Assembly: GCF_900699765.1 (NCBI RefSeq)
Contig: NZ_CAADHO010000003.1
Coordinates: forward strand, 434,001-498,000
Origin: Desulfoluna butyratoxydans
GTDB lineage: Bacteria; Desulfobacterota; Desulfobacteria; Desulfobacterales; Desulfolunaceae
Direction: 5' to 3'
DNA: 64,000 nucleotides
This document shows, one piece after another, positions 33,783 to 42,516 of the stretch. The notes under the pieces were generated by a model. It worked only from the letters and a program-made list of their open reading frames with translations, did not search any database and had not been told where the DNA came from. The first letter of the stretch is position 1. Every line of letters starts with the position of its first letter. The translations under genes were made by a program, and so were the position numbers.

Positions 33783-35938
33783 TGATAAATGCGAATGAAA
33801 TACGCGCAGATATTGCTACAGAAGATTGGCTGGAAGACCCATTCAAAATACTTTCTGAAGTATCCACCGTTTGCACGTCCAATTTAAAAGCAGGGCGTGA
33901 ACTCGTCATTCGCATATTAGAAAGGCGAGATAAATTATCAGAAATGTATAGGCCAATTCTAAATGATCTTGCGATTCAGGTAGGGCTTTATCCTTACATT
34001 TCAAATGATTCAGATTTAGAACAGTTATCATTACGAAACGCAATTCAGCACGCTGCCCATAGGGCCGATGGCACAATGGGTAGTTATGTTCTTCATAGCG
34101 CACAGACTAGAATTTTGGTAAAGCTTTTGGCAGGCGAATCGATTATCCTGAGCGCACCGACTTCCTTCGGTAAAAGTTTGTTGATTGATATGGTAATTGC
34201 CGCAAAGGATTTCCAAAATATCGTTCTCATTGTACCGACGCTTGCGTTGGTCGAGGAGACGCGACGGAGAATGTCTCGGTTCGTTGATAAGTATGCAATC
34301 ATCACTGCATCGAAGCAAAAAAGTCAAAATAATAATATTTTTATTTTGACTCAAGAGAGATTTCTTGCCATGGAATCCGAAATTCCTGATGTGGATTTTT
34401 TTGTCATAGATGAGTTTTATAAATTATCAATATCAGGTGAAGGAGATCGCGCAACACAACTTAACCAGGCATTGCTAAAACTGTCAAACACAAAGGCACA
34501 ATTTTATTTACTGGGCCCATCGATCAAATCGGTACCGCCAAGTGTTATTAAAAAACTGAATTGCTCATTTCTTGTTGAAGATTTTGAAACCGTAGCTATT
34601 GAACTCCGCAAGTTACCGAAAAGACCGAATAAAGGAGAATCACTTGCAAGGCTAATTGATGGGATAGACGGGCAAACAATGGTTTATTGTAAGTCTCCCG
34701 GCAGTGCAAGAAAGGTTTTAAAAGACTATTTAGAAAGGCGTGATATTGCCTTGGCTACTGATCCCGAATTGGTTGAAGCGGCTGATTGGACAGCCAAGAA
34801 TTACCATCACGAATGGCTCGTGTCTAAGGGGCTTCGCCATGGTATAGGTATTCACCACGGTAAACTGCCGCGTTCTCTTGGTCGGTTTATGATACGTATG
34901 TTCGAAGAGAAAAAAATTGACTTATTGCTTTGTACATCTACCCTCATTGAAGGGGTAAATACTTCTGCAAAAAATGTTGTGATATATGATGGTAGTCTTA
35001 ACAAGCAGCCACTGGATTTCTTTACCTACAACAATATTCGCGGTAGATCGGGCCGGATGTTTCAACACTTTATTGGCAGGGTGTATGTTTTCACGGATCC
35101 GCCGCAACCAGATTTACCGTTTGTGGACATTCCTTCATTTAATCCAAGCGAAAAAACTCCGAGTAGCTTACTCTTACAAATACCTCGTGAAGATTTATCA
35201 AAAGACCTAAAATGCAAAATTGATAGGTTCACAAATCAAGATTTATTACCCATAGAGCTTTTAAGAGAATATTCAACGATTGAACCTGAATATTTACTGA
35301 ATGCCGCAGATCACATCAGCAAATTGAGCCTTCATCAATTAAGTCTATTACAATGGTCAAGACGACCCGATTATAAGAATATTTTGGCAACATCGGAAAT
35401 TATTTGGGATCAACTTAAAGGTGCTGCATCAGCTAAACGAAGTGCCGTATTTAGCGCGAAAATGATGACTTACTGGATTTGGGATCTATATAGAAAAAGA
35501 AACGTTTCGAAATTCAGAAGTTCGATGATAACGGATCAAATATCTCAAGGTAAAAAACCAGATGAAGCAGTTGAAAATGTTTTGTCTTTCCTTAGAGGAT
35601 GGGCATCATTTAATTACCCTAAATATATGACCGTATTGGATGCGGTCGTGAATGCTGTTTTACAAAAGCGGGGGGTTCAATCCTGTAATTATTTGCCCTT
35701 TGCTGCTGTAATAGAGAAACTTTTTCAGCCTGATTCTTTTTCGTCACTTGAGGAATACGGATTGCCATTTGAAATATCGCAAAAGCTTCTTGAGAAGAGG
35801 TTGTTTAATTCCACAGATGAACTTGATGATGTTGTAAAGTCACTGCGCAAGCATAGGCTTACCGATTATGCTGATGGCATATATGAAAAGCGTGTGATTG
35901 AAGATTTTCAAGAGGGCATTGGGGGGGAATTTATCTAA
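33782..35938 (+). CDS. hamB: Hachiman defence helicase HamB
   Basis: 718-residue superfamily 2 helicase partner of HamA. Motif I is SAPTSFGKSLLID (about 122-134), motif II VIDEFYKLS (about 205-213, DEFY instead of DEAD/H), motif III-like LLGPSIKSVP, and motif VI NIRGRSGRMFQHF (about 417-429). The C-terminal ~270 residues are helical with no enzyme motif. In studied Hachiman systems the helicase loads on DNA and releases or activates HamA nuclease. The gene is fused by overlap to hamA, so translation is coupled. AT-rich like hamA. Complete by family length and intact motifs. Confidence 0.9.
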   Translation: MINANEIRADIATEDWLEDPFKILSEVSTVCTSNLKAGRELVIRILERRDKLSEMYRPILNDLAIQVGLYPYISNDSDLEQLSLRNAIQHAAHRADGTMGSYVLHSAQTRILVKLLAGESIILSAPTSFGKSLLIDMVIAAKDFQNIVLIVPTLALVEETRRRMSRFVDKYAIITASKQKSQNNNIFILTQERFLAMESEIPDVDFFVIDEFYKLSISGEGDRATQLNQALLKLSNTKAQFYLLGPSIKSVPPSVIKKLNCSFLVEDFETVAIELRKLPKRPNKGESLARLIDGIDGQTMVYCKSPGSARKVLKDYLERRDIALATDPELVEAADWTAKNYHHEWLVSKGLRHGIGIHHGKLPRSLGRFMIRMFEEKKIDLLLCTSTLIEGVNTSAKNVVIYDGSLNKQPLDFFTYNNIRGRSGRMFQHFIGRVYVFTDPPQPDLPFVDIPSFNPSEKTPSSLLLQIPREDLSKDLKCKIDRFTNQDLLPIELLREYSTIEPEYLLNAADHISKLSLHQLSLLQWSRRPDYKNILATSEIIWDQLKGAASAKRSAVFSAKMMTYWIWDLYRKRNVSKFRSSMITDQISQGKKPDEAVENVLSFLRGWASFNYPKYMTVLDAVVNAVLQKRGVQSCNYLPFAAVIEKLFQPDSFSSLEEYGLPFEISQKLLEKRLFNSTDELDDVVKSLRKHRLTDYADGIYEKRVIEDFQEGIGGEFI

Positions 35939-36358
35939 TTGATAACCATGTGAATGGTTGAGTACACATCTGTCAAAATGATTCCAGAATTTCATTTCCA
36001 CTGAATAAGTCCCCTTCGGATCCTTTCCATTTCGATTGGGTAAGCTTCGGAAAGTCAAGTTCGATTCGGGACGGCTTTGGAGGGTAGGGGGCGCGTCTTG
36101 ACATTTGACAGAACCCCTACTCATTGCTTCTCGATTCATTAATCGGTGGCTTGAGGACGATCTGGTTATAGGGCAAGGGCCTTATAAGCCAAATATTGGG
36201 CTCTGCTGTAGCATATAGTGCTTAACCTGAATGCTTTGACAGAATGTCCAATGTCAAGACGTGACCCCTTCTTCTTGCTTCTTCTAACGATTCGTTTTCC
36301 CAGTTGAAAAGGCGAATAAAGTAACGAGGGCAGTCTTTTGCAACCCGTTTTCAAATGG
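35939..36358. other. Intergenic region with short inverted and direct repeats
   Basis: Contains the direct repeat at 36019-36080. It also contains inverted CGTCTTGACAT (about 36093-36103) and ATGTCAAGACG (about 36248-36258) sequences that bracket ~145 bases and may be a degraded small element. No gene supported. Confidence 0.45.
36019..36080. repeat. 62-bp diverged direct repeat, copy 1
   Basis: Shares CCTTTCCA, TTCGA, TGGGTAAGCTTCG and AAAGTC blocks in order with 38070-38130, about 75% identical by eye. Confidence 0.6.
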
Positions 36359-36661
36359 TTATTGTTTTGATTTTTTTGACCGCTTTAAAATGCTTCTGAT
36401 TCCCGACTCCATTTTCTCTCTTGCTGAAGGATTTGCAGAGTGAACTTTTATAACTGGTGCTTGAAAGTCAGTTGTATAGACGGCCTCTTCAATCCACAGT
36501 ATAACATCATAGCCAGTACCATGGTCATCATCCCCTAGGTCATGATCAAGGCTAATCTCTTCAACCTTGCCAGTTTTTAAGAGTTCAATGGCCTCTTCTG
36601 GCCAATAAACTCTTTTCCAGTCACGGGGTGTTTCCCTTTCATCATCCAGGTATACTTTCAT
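36359..36661 (-). CDS. Cyclic-phosphate-type receiver (cREC) domain protein
   Basis: 100-residue single-domain protein resembling the cREC_REC receiver family. It begins MKVYLDDERETPRDWKRVYW, with the acidic pair as in receiver domains, and continues EAIELLKTGKVEEISLDHDL and GTGYDVILWIEEAV, ending with the family's HSANPSAREKM. Members are predicted from comparative genomics to act in processing cyclic-phosphate or related signals and are often found in defence or conflict loci. Here it sits 420 bases behind hamB, on the opposite strand, inside the repeat-flanked island. The start ATG at 36661 is used; no strong ribosome site is visible. Function otherwise unknown. Confidence 0.8.
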   Translation of the reverse strand: MKVYLDDERETPRDWKRVYWPEEAIELLKTGKVEEISLDHDLGDDDHGTGYDVILWIEEAVYTTDFQAPVIKVHSANPSAREKMESGIRSILKRSKKSKQ

Positions 36662-36890
36662 AAGTCTCTATTGGTCCGAAAATAATGATTAAATAATTGC
36701 GTTACAAAGCGGCGTAATGAGGACCAGATTCCCCAGTGTCGGCAAACTGTCTTATTTCTCATTGGCAATGGGATACGGCTAGGAGCCGTGTGCAACGCAT
36801 AATGCTTCATAAAATAGCAAATATTAATTCTGACGACAACATACTGAAGGGCTGATATATCACACCCGAGTAATTGAGTGCGCTCGTCCT
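36662..36890. other. Intergenic, nothing recognised
   Basis: AT-rich spacer leading into the right flanking repeat. AAAATAGCAAATATTAA at about 36811-36827 resembles AAACAGCAAATATTAA at 32105-32120 on the left side, extending the similarity of the two flanks. Confidence 0.4.
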
Positions 36891-37046
36891 TGATGGCCAC
36901 GGCACCATCTATGACCGTCCTACAAGGACACACCGGGAGAGGTTTGCGGTGGGTAAACTCAAAATGAAATGTCAGGAATTTTTACGAATGATCACCGGTG
37001 CTACAAAGCCAACGTAGGATGGGCAAAGCGAAGCGTGCCCATCTTT
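36891..37046. repeat. Right flanking repeat of the Hachiman island
   Basis: Aligns in the same orientation with 32328-32492. GATGGCCACGGCACCA at the left and GTAGGATGGGCAAAGCGAAG at the right are shared, with AATGTCAGGAATTTTTAC and ATGATCACCGG in the middle. It encloses hamA, hamB and the cREC gene between direct repeats. Confidence 0.7.
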
Positions 37047-37112
37047 TGTTGGGTGTACCACCATCTTACCATTCCATAGAGTCGGAGACGCTGTATTTCG
37101 TTTAGGTTTATT

Positions 37113-37565
37113 TTATCGTTCTTGGGCTTTGGGTAGAGGTGCTTTGCCTTGGATTTTTGCGTGGTGTGTAGGTTTATCTTTTTCTGGCTCGGGTTCTGAA
37201 TCGGTTTTGTCGCGTACGGTGACGTCGTCCTCTTTTTGGCCCTCTGATGAATTTAATAATTCTAGATAGTTTGAAATAATTTCTTTTTCGTATGCTTGAT
37301 CCAAATAAGAAGAGACTGTAATAGGCAAGAATACGGTGTCTAATATTAAGCTCAATGGTGTATCAATTATGAGTAATGGAAGCCAAGACGCTCCAGCATA
37401 ACAATCACTGCAACCATCAGCTATGGTAATAATTTCTGCTCGAGTTCCTCCATAAATCATGGGGTCTTCAGTACCGAAGGTGTATACAATACTTGCACAT
37501 CCATTTGAGATTGAGGCTATTAGAACGATGGCAAGAATTATGATTTTATTACAATAAGAATCCAT
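37113..37565 (-). CDS. YceK/YidQ-type lipoprotein
   Basis: Predicted 150-residue lipoprotein similar to the YceK/YidQ (DUF1375) family. A signal peptide with lipobox SNGC ends at Cys23 (IIILAIVLIASISNGC). Family features are MIYGGTRAEIITIADG and IDTPLSLILDTVFLPITV, a hydrophobic segment that may reinsert in the membrane. The last ~45 residues are a charged Lys/Glu/Pro-rich tail (SEPEPEKDKPTHH). It is AT-rich like the rest of the island and has no operon partner. Function unknown. Confidence 0.8.
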   Translation of the reverse strand: MDSYCNKIIILAIVLIASISNGCASIVYTFGTEDPMIYGGTRAEIITIADGCSDCYAGASWLPLLIIDTPLSLILDTVFLPITVSSYLDQAYEKEIISNYLELLNSSEGQKEDDVTVRDKTDSEPEPEKDKPTHHAKIQGKAPLPKAQER

Positions 37566-38069
37566 AATACCTTCTACTTGGGGTGAAATGCTTAAAATAC
37601 TAACAGTAGGTCAAGCCGCGATATTTACGGCGGAGGGGGTCTTAATTTCGAATATGTCTCTGCTTATGCAATATTTTTTCAGTATTATAATCCGTTGAAT
37701 GGAGATGTGCTAATTAGGTCTTTAAGGGGATCTTGTTGTTTCTCAGAGAGGAAAGGCACGCGCATAAAGCCCTGTCCCCTATATCTCTATGTAAGCCTTA
37801 TGCACAGACCATCTTTTTGAATAAAGGCTTGATGTGACCTTCGGTCACGAGCAATTCTTATGGCTATGTCTGTGATTTTTTGATTGTTAAATTAACTATG
37901 TCTTTATTTCCTTTTATAACTATACCCTCGTATGTTTCAATGATTATCTTGATATTTTTATTTTGTGGGCATTTAATGATTTTAAAACACTATGAAGATT
38001 TTTGATTAAATCAGAATCTGTTTCGTGCCCGAGCAATTCACTACGAGAATTAAAAGGCCACATATAAAG

Positions 38070-38130
38070 GCTCCTTTCCACTTCGAGTGGGTAAGCTTCG
38101 AAAAGTCTAACTGGCTTCGAGACGGTTCAG
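38070..38130. repeat. 61-bp diverged direct repeat, copy 2
   Basis: Second copy of the repeat at 36019-36080, same orientation, carrying TCCTTTCCACTTCGAGTGGG and GTAAGCTTCG. Confidence 0.6.
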
Positions 38131-38137
38131 TAGTATC

Positions 38138-38157
38138 ATGCCTGCCATGGCAGGCAT
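38138..38157. repeat. Perfect 20-bp palindrome
   Basis: ATGCCTGCCA and its exact inverse complement meet without a spacer, a few bases after the direct repeat copy. This could be a hairpin end of a small element or a binding site. Confidence 0.5.
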
Positions 38158-38580
38158 ACGGAGGCATAAACCCTTAACCATCAAAGAATGCAGACACCCG
38201 CAGTAGTCAAAGTTGCGCTGTGTGGCTTGGTCCGTAGCATGGGGCGAAGAGTTTTTCACTCCATAAGTGTTTCATAAAAATCCATACGCATGACCGACTT
38301 ACTTCTTAACGTTTCCACTTGTGAATACAACTGTGGCAGCTTGGACAGGAACGATATCGGTTCACACAGAGTCGATTCTGCTATCCGAATTACTACAAAT
38401 TTCGAAATGAATAACCCACAGAATTAACGATAAAAAACTATTGACACATCAATAAGGATGAAATTAGGGTGGGACGTAATCACTAGTGATTGCGGAGATC
38501 ATGGAGTTCAAGAAGCAGCCCGACAGGATGGTCGGACATCCTGCCAGGCCTGACCAGAGCAACCTTCAAAGGAGGTCGTC

Positions 38581-38715
38581 ATGGCTAAGCGGTTTTTTAC
38601 ATCACGCCCCGATCCATTTCAAGACGTTTTTTCCTCGCAACGCGGTAACCCGCGGCCCTTCTATCAACGCTATTGCCGTTTCAAATGGCCCATGAACACA
38701 CGCATTTTTGCCTGA
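38581..38715 (+). CDS. Possible small protein (44 aa) with optimal ribosome site
   Basis: Reading frame MAKRFFTSRPDPFQDVFSSQ... ending RIFA, 44 residues, basic and aromatic. It is supported mainly by AAAGGAGGTCGTC immediately before the ATG, an almost perfect anti-Shine-Dalgarno match at good spacing. No domain is recognised. An overlapping frame starting at 38500 (MEFKKQPDRMVGHPARPDQ) also has a fair GGAG site and is an alternative. A short stem (CAGGATG/CATCCTG) lies about 40 bases upstream. Confidence 0.35.
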   Translation: MAKRFFTSRPDPFQDVFSSQRGNPRPFYQRYCRFKWPMNTRIFA

Positions 38716-39146
38716 CGGGTTGAATGATGCCCTTCGGGATTCCTGCGTGGTGACGGACAGCCCTGTCCCTTGTGGCCGTGGCCGGTTTATCTCCTCTTTT
38801 ATTTCCTGAAGGTGCTTCCTTATTCTGCCTGTTTCAGGCCCGGTTTCAGGGTGGTTTTCTGCTCGTTTCGAGTGACGGCCGTCCTGTAAAAAAATGCCTC
38901 TCGTGGCTCGCTGACCAGTATTTCGTGCGGTTTTATCCGGGCAAGGCACCACAGGTGCCCTTTTTGCAGCTTGCCTTGCCCGGGCACGGGAGTGTTGCGG
39001 TGCGCCTTTGCCTCTTCTGCATGTTTGGGCGATACGGCGTGCCGTGGCGTGAGGAGGGAAGGGGGAAAGGACTGGGGGAGGCCCGTCCGGGCTTCTCCCA
39101 GATCCTTCTCTATTCTTCATGTGCAACCCGGATAAAGGAGATCACC
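38716..39146. other. Intergenic region, no gene supported
   Basis: GC-rich stretch of about 430 bases. Open frames on both strands have Arg/Pro/His-rich low-complexity translations and no starts with ribosome sites. The CGGGCAAGGC...GCCTTGCCCG inverted repeat at about 38938-38983 can form a 10-bp stem. Confidence 0.4.
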
Positions 39147-39443
39147 ATGGCCTCTTTGGATACCCATACCGGCTCCGGCATGTTTGCAGGGTCGGAAATC
39201 TCGGAGCTTTGCGATTCCATCAAAGATGTTCACAGGCTTTTGTCTTCAGTGGGGGCGTTTTATATCGAGTTGGAACAGGCCGAGGCACCGGGCGGCAACG
39301 GCCTTCAGATCGATTTTAAAAAATGGGGGATCCGAACCATCACCGAGGATTTGTTGGCCCGGCAATATGAAAAGATTGATCGGATCATGGCCATTTATAA
39401 AGAGGAGCAGGAGAAGATGAAGGTGGTGAATGTGGGGATGTGA
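39147..39443 (+). CDS. Hypothetical protein (98 aa)
   Basis: Unrecognised soluble 98-residue protein. The ATG at 39147 is preceded by AAAGGAGATCACC, a strong site; the open frame extends 125 codons upstream, but that part is Leu/Arg/Phe-rich non-coding-like sequence. The product begins MASLDTHTGSGMFAGSEISE. It contains a helical segment (ELCDSIKDVHRLLSSVGAFY) and ends with a charged helix (QYEKIDRIMAIYKEEQEKMK), so it may form a small coiled-coil dimer. No function assigned. Confidence 0.65.
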   Translation: MASLDTHTGSGMFAGSEISELCDSIKDVHRLLSSVGAFYIELEQAEAPGGNGLQIDFKKWGIRTITEDLLARQYEKIDRIMAIYKEEQEKMKVVNVGM

Positions 39444-39534
39444 TTTTTTATGGGGGATGGTGGGGGCGGGGTAGGGGGATTTTTCGTTCGGAGTGGTGTG
39501 GTTGGTTTGAACGGTGGGGGGAATCGTTACGCTT

Positions 39535-40280
39535 GATGGGCACGGCGCCAAGGCTCTCATCATCCGGGAGGGTGACGACTTGCCTTTGCCCATCCTACGG
39601 GTGAAGCGGGCATGACGGTTGCCGAGATGGTTTCCGGGCTTCACCGTTGGTGCCGCGACGCGTAGGGTGCGGCCCCCGCACCGATTAACGTAGCGCAAGC
39701 CACCGGCCCCACGCCAATTCAAAATCATTCCGGGTTTCGCCCTTCGCCTTTACCCTTTCGCCCTTTCTGATGGGCACGGCGCCAAGGCTCTCATCATCCG
39801 GGATGGTGACGACTTGCCTTTGCCCATCCTACGGGTGAAGCGGGCATGACGGATACCGATATGGTTTCCGGCCTTCACCGTTGGTGCCGCGACACGTAGG
39901 GTGCGGCCCCCGCACCGATTGACGTAACGCAAGCCACCGGCCCCACGCCAATTCAAACCCGTTTCGGGGCTCCGATTGATTAAAACCACCGGGCAATTAG
40001 GGGCTTCGCGGTGCGCACGGCGCACCCTACGAGGTATCATCTCGGTTGGGCGACACGTAGGGTGCGGCCCCCGCACCGATTGACGTAACGCAAGCCACCG
40101 GCCCCACGCCAATTCAAACCCGTTTCGGGGCTCCGATTGATCAAAACCACAAGACATTTCGGGGCATCACGGTGCGCACGGCGCACCCCACGAGGTATCA
40201 TCACGGTTGGGCGGCGCGTAGGGTGCGGCCCCCGCACCGATTGACGTAACGCGAACCACCGGCCCCACGCCAATTCAAAA
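39535..40280. repeat. Cluster of GATGGGCACGG and CGTAGGGTGCGGCC repeats
   Basis: A 234-bp unit is duplicated (starts 39535 and 39769). Its CGTAGGGTGCGGCCCCCGCA part recurs at 39661, 39895, 40056 and 40217, so the spacing is 234, 161 and 161. The half-sites pair with GTAGGATGGGCAAAG-type modules found elsewhere. Minus-strand open frames here share a repeated Arg/Gly-rich peptide and look like repeat by-products, not genes. Confidence 0.85.
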
Positions 40281-40425
40281 CCATTCCGGGTTCCGCCTTT
40301 AGCCCTTCACCTTTAGCCCTTCACCTTTAGCCCTTCGCCTTTAGCCCTTCGCCTTTAACCCTTGGCCATTAGCCCTTCGCCTTTACCCCTTCACCTTTCG
40401 CCTTAACCCTATCCCCTCTTACCTA
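40281..40425. repeat. Low-complexity CCTTTAGCC/CCCTTCACC repeat
   Basis: At least eight imperfect 9-12-bp iterations of CCTTTAGCCCTTCAC-like sequence, the reverse-complement type of the repeats at 765-825 and 44054-44190. Confidence 0.8.
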
Positions 40426-40772
40426 TTTCCTATTTCCCATCACCTGCTTTATTACGCTTCCCCCCAAAGATCAACATGTCAGCTTTTTGTTCCTTGGGAT
40501 GGGGTGGCGGCATAAAGATAATGCGCCATAATTTTATTGCGACGCATTCAAAAGCTTGCGAAATCAGCCGGATGTTCCTGGTGTGCTGAAAAATTCCATC
40601 AGCTGAACTGATTAAGATGATAAGGAAAATGACAAAAAATCCGTCCCGCCCCATTTTTGGCACGCCGTTTGTAATACCGAGCAGCCAAGAGAATAAATGA
40701 ATGTCATCAATTAAATTTGATGAAGCACTGTTGTTTAATAAAGCGTTTTATTCGTGATTGGAGGATGTTGCG
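40426..40772. other. Leader region of the TauE/SafE operon
   Basis: About 350 bases with no gene supported. It is AT-rich from 40640 to 40760, where the promoter should be. No riboswitch pattern recognised. Confidence 0.4.
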
Positions 40773-42437
40773 ATGTTTAAAAAGGGACGAATGATCACCA
40801 TGGCCGTGCTGACCGGCCTGATGCTGTTGTGGAGCGCTACGTCGTTTGCGGCGACGGAGGCCACCATTGACACCCCGGCCCCCAAGGCCGGAGACACCCT
40901 GACCGTGACCGGGAAGATTGCTCCGGGCGAAGATCTCTACCTGGTGGTGAGCTCTTCCGAGCTGTTCAAGGCCGGGGACTCCATCGGCTCCCAGGAAGCG
41001 GCCAAGCTTGGTAAAAAATTCGGCGACACCGAGATTCCCCCGGTGTTCTACGCCGTGACCACCAACCCCTCGGCCCTGGCCACCCCCAAGGTGGTTTCCA
41101 AGGGCAAGTGGTTTGCCCCCTTTAAGTGGGACATCGAGGTCAACAAGATCAACGCCTGGGAGACCATCCCCGAGGACGTGAAGGGCAAGCTCGGTTCCGT
41201 GAAGACCGCTGAGCAGTGGAAGTTCCTCACCTTCACCCACGAGGACAAATTCGGGATCAACACCATCTCCAAAGAGCGCCCCATCGGCGGCGGCAACGCC
41301 CGCATGGTCATGGGCGGCGATGCATCCAAGAGCTGGAACAAAGACGTTGCCGTGACCCTGGACAAGGCCACCGGCGAGTTTGCAGCCTCCTTTAAGGTGA
41401 GCAAGCGCATCGCACCGGACACTGGCCTGGACGTTTTTGTCAACGGCGAGAAAGCCGGTGAAGCGTCCGTGCAGAAGCGCGGTTTTTATTTCCGCATCGG
41501 CGGCACCTACATGAACCCCCTGGTGGTCTTTCTGGGAGCCCTTGTCATTGGGTGCATGTTCGTTATCGTGGGGGCCGCAGGCGGCCTCTTTACCGCTGCT
41601 TTCCAGATTACCGTCATCGGGACCCAGGGCATGGTGGGGGTCAACGCCGCCAACGCCGTGAAGCCCACCAACCTGTTTTTGACCCTCTGCTCTCCCATCA
41701 CCGGGGTCTACTCCTACTTTAAAGAGGGGCGCTTTGCCTGGCCCGTGGCCCTCTTCTTCGTGTCCGGTATTCTTCTGGGCGCTTTCTGGATCGGTCCCAC
41801 GTATTCTGCCAAGTACCTGCCCATGAAGGCGTACAAGTTCTACCTGGGCTTCTTCTGCCTCGTTCTGTTCATCAAGCTCTGGTACGAATCAACCCAGAAA
41901 TCCATCAACAAGAACAAGGCCGTGAAAGCCATCGTCAAGAAGTTCGACATGGAGATGGCCGCTGCCAAGAAAGAGGGCCGTGCCGCTGAAATGGGCAAGG
42001 TGGTCCTGGAAAAAGGCTGGCACGCCACCAACATCAGCTTCTCCTTCTGGGGCGAGGCCTTCCGCGCCAACCCCGTGGCCCTTTTCTTCGGCGGGATCCT
42101 CATCGGCTGCATCGCTTCTGCCTTCGGCGTGGGCGGCGGGTTCATGCTCGTGCCCTTCATGACCACCGTCATGGGCTACCCCATGTATCTGGCCGTGCCC
42201 ATCTCCCTGTGCGGTACCTTCGGAACCTCCGTGGGCGGTATCTCCCGTTACATCCTCTCCGGCTACTCTCCGGACTGGATCATGGCAGCCCTCATTGCAG
42301 CCGGTGCCATCATGGGCGGCAAGATCGGGCCCAAGATTCAGAAGAAACTGCCGGAAATCTTTTTGAAACGCGCTCTGGCATTGATTCTTCTCATCGTATT
42401 TCTTAAGTATACCAATGCGATTCCCTTCCTCCGGTAG
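40773..42437 (+). CDS. TauE/SafE-family exporter with periplasmic N-terminal domain
   Basis: Predicted inner-membrane anion/sulfur-compound exporter, 554 residues. It begins with a signal peptide (GRMITMAVLTGLMLLWSATS), then a soluble periplasmic domain to about residue 240 that opens ATEATIDTPAPKAGDTLTVT. From about 245 on there are eight or so hydrophobic helices with two TauE/SafE half-repeats (FVIVGAAGGLFTAAFQI and IASAFGVGGGFMLVPFMTTV, the G-rich motifs of the family). Ordinary TauE proteins are about 250-300 residues, so the extra domain is unusual. ATG 40773 is chosen because GGAGG is eight bases upstream; a TTG 15 bases earlier is inside that site. A hairpin separates it from the downstream DUF169 gene. 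Confidence 0.85.
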   Translation: MFKKGRMITMAVLTGLMLLWSATSFAATEATIDTPAPKAGDTLTVTGKIAPGEDLYLVVSSSELFKAGDSIGSQEAAKLGKKFGDTEIPPVFYAVTTNPSALATPKVVSKGKWFAPFKWDIEVNKINAWETIPEDVKGKLGSVKTAEQWKFLTFTHEDKFGINTISKERPIGGGNARMVMGGDASKSWNKDVAVTLDKATGEFAASFKVSKRIAPDTGLDVFVNGEKAGEASVQKRGFYFRIGGTYMNPLVVFLGALVIGCMFVIVGAAGGLFTAAFQITVIGTQGMVGVNAANAVKPTNLFLTLCSPITGVYSYFKEGRFAWPVALFFVSGILLGAFWIGPTYSAKYLPMKAYKFYLGFFCLVLFIKLWYESTQKSINKNKAVKAIVKKFDMEMAAAKKEGRAAEMGKVVLEKGWHATNISFSFWGEAFRANPVALFFGGILIGCIASAFGVGGGFMLVPFMTTVMGYPMYLAVPISLCGTFGTSVGGISRYILSGYSPDWIMAALIAAGAIMGGKIGPKIQKKLPEIFLKRALALILLIVFLKYTNAIPFLR

Positions 42438-42471
42438 GTAAGGGCGGCTTTCTTATAAAAAATAACCACAC

Positions 42472-42493
42472 GGCCCCCGGCACGCTGGGGGCC
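42472..42493 (+). terminator. Hairpin between the TauE/SafE and DUF169 genes
   Basis: GGCCCCC pairs with GGGGGCC around GGCACGCT, then TTAAGTC. Likely partial terminator or mRNA-processing hairpin inside the operon. Confidence 0.55.
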
Positions 42494-42516
42494 TTAAGTC
42501 ATTACGAGGTTTTGCC

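Larger units (their letters stand above)
37566..38580. other. Long AT-rich intergenic region
   Basis: About 1 kb with no supported gene. It contains the direct repeat at 38070-38130 and the palindrome at 38138-38157. CAGGATG and CATCCTG at about 38525-38544 form a 7-bp stem upstream of the small reading frame at 38581. Composition returns to GC-rich at about 38480. Confidence 0.5.

Noticed and set aside
38602..39126. Minus-strand 174-codon frame
   Set aside because: Arg/Pro-rich translation, no ribosome site and no domain; composition effect is more likely.
39246..40273. Minus-strand frames with repeated Arg/Gly-rich peptides
   Set aside because: They follow the 234-bp and 161-bp DNA repeats and lack ribosome sites.
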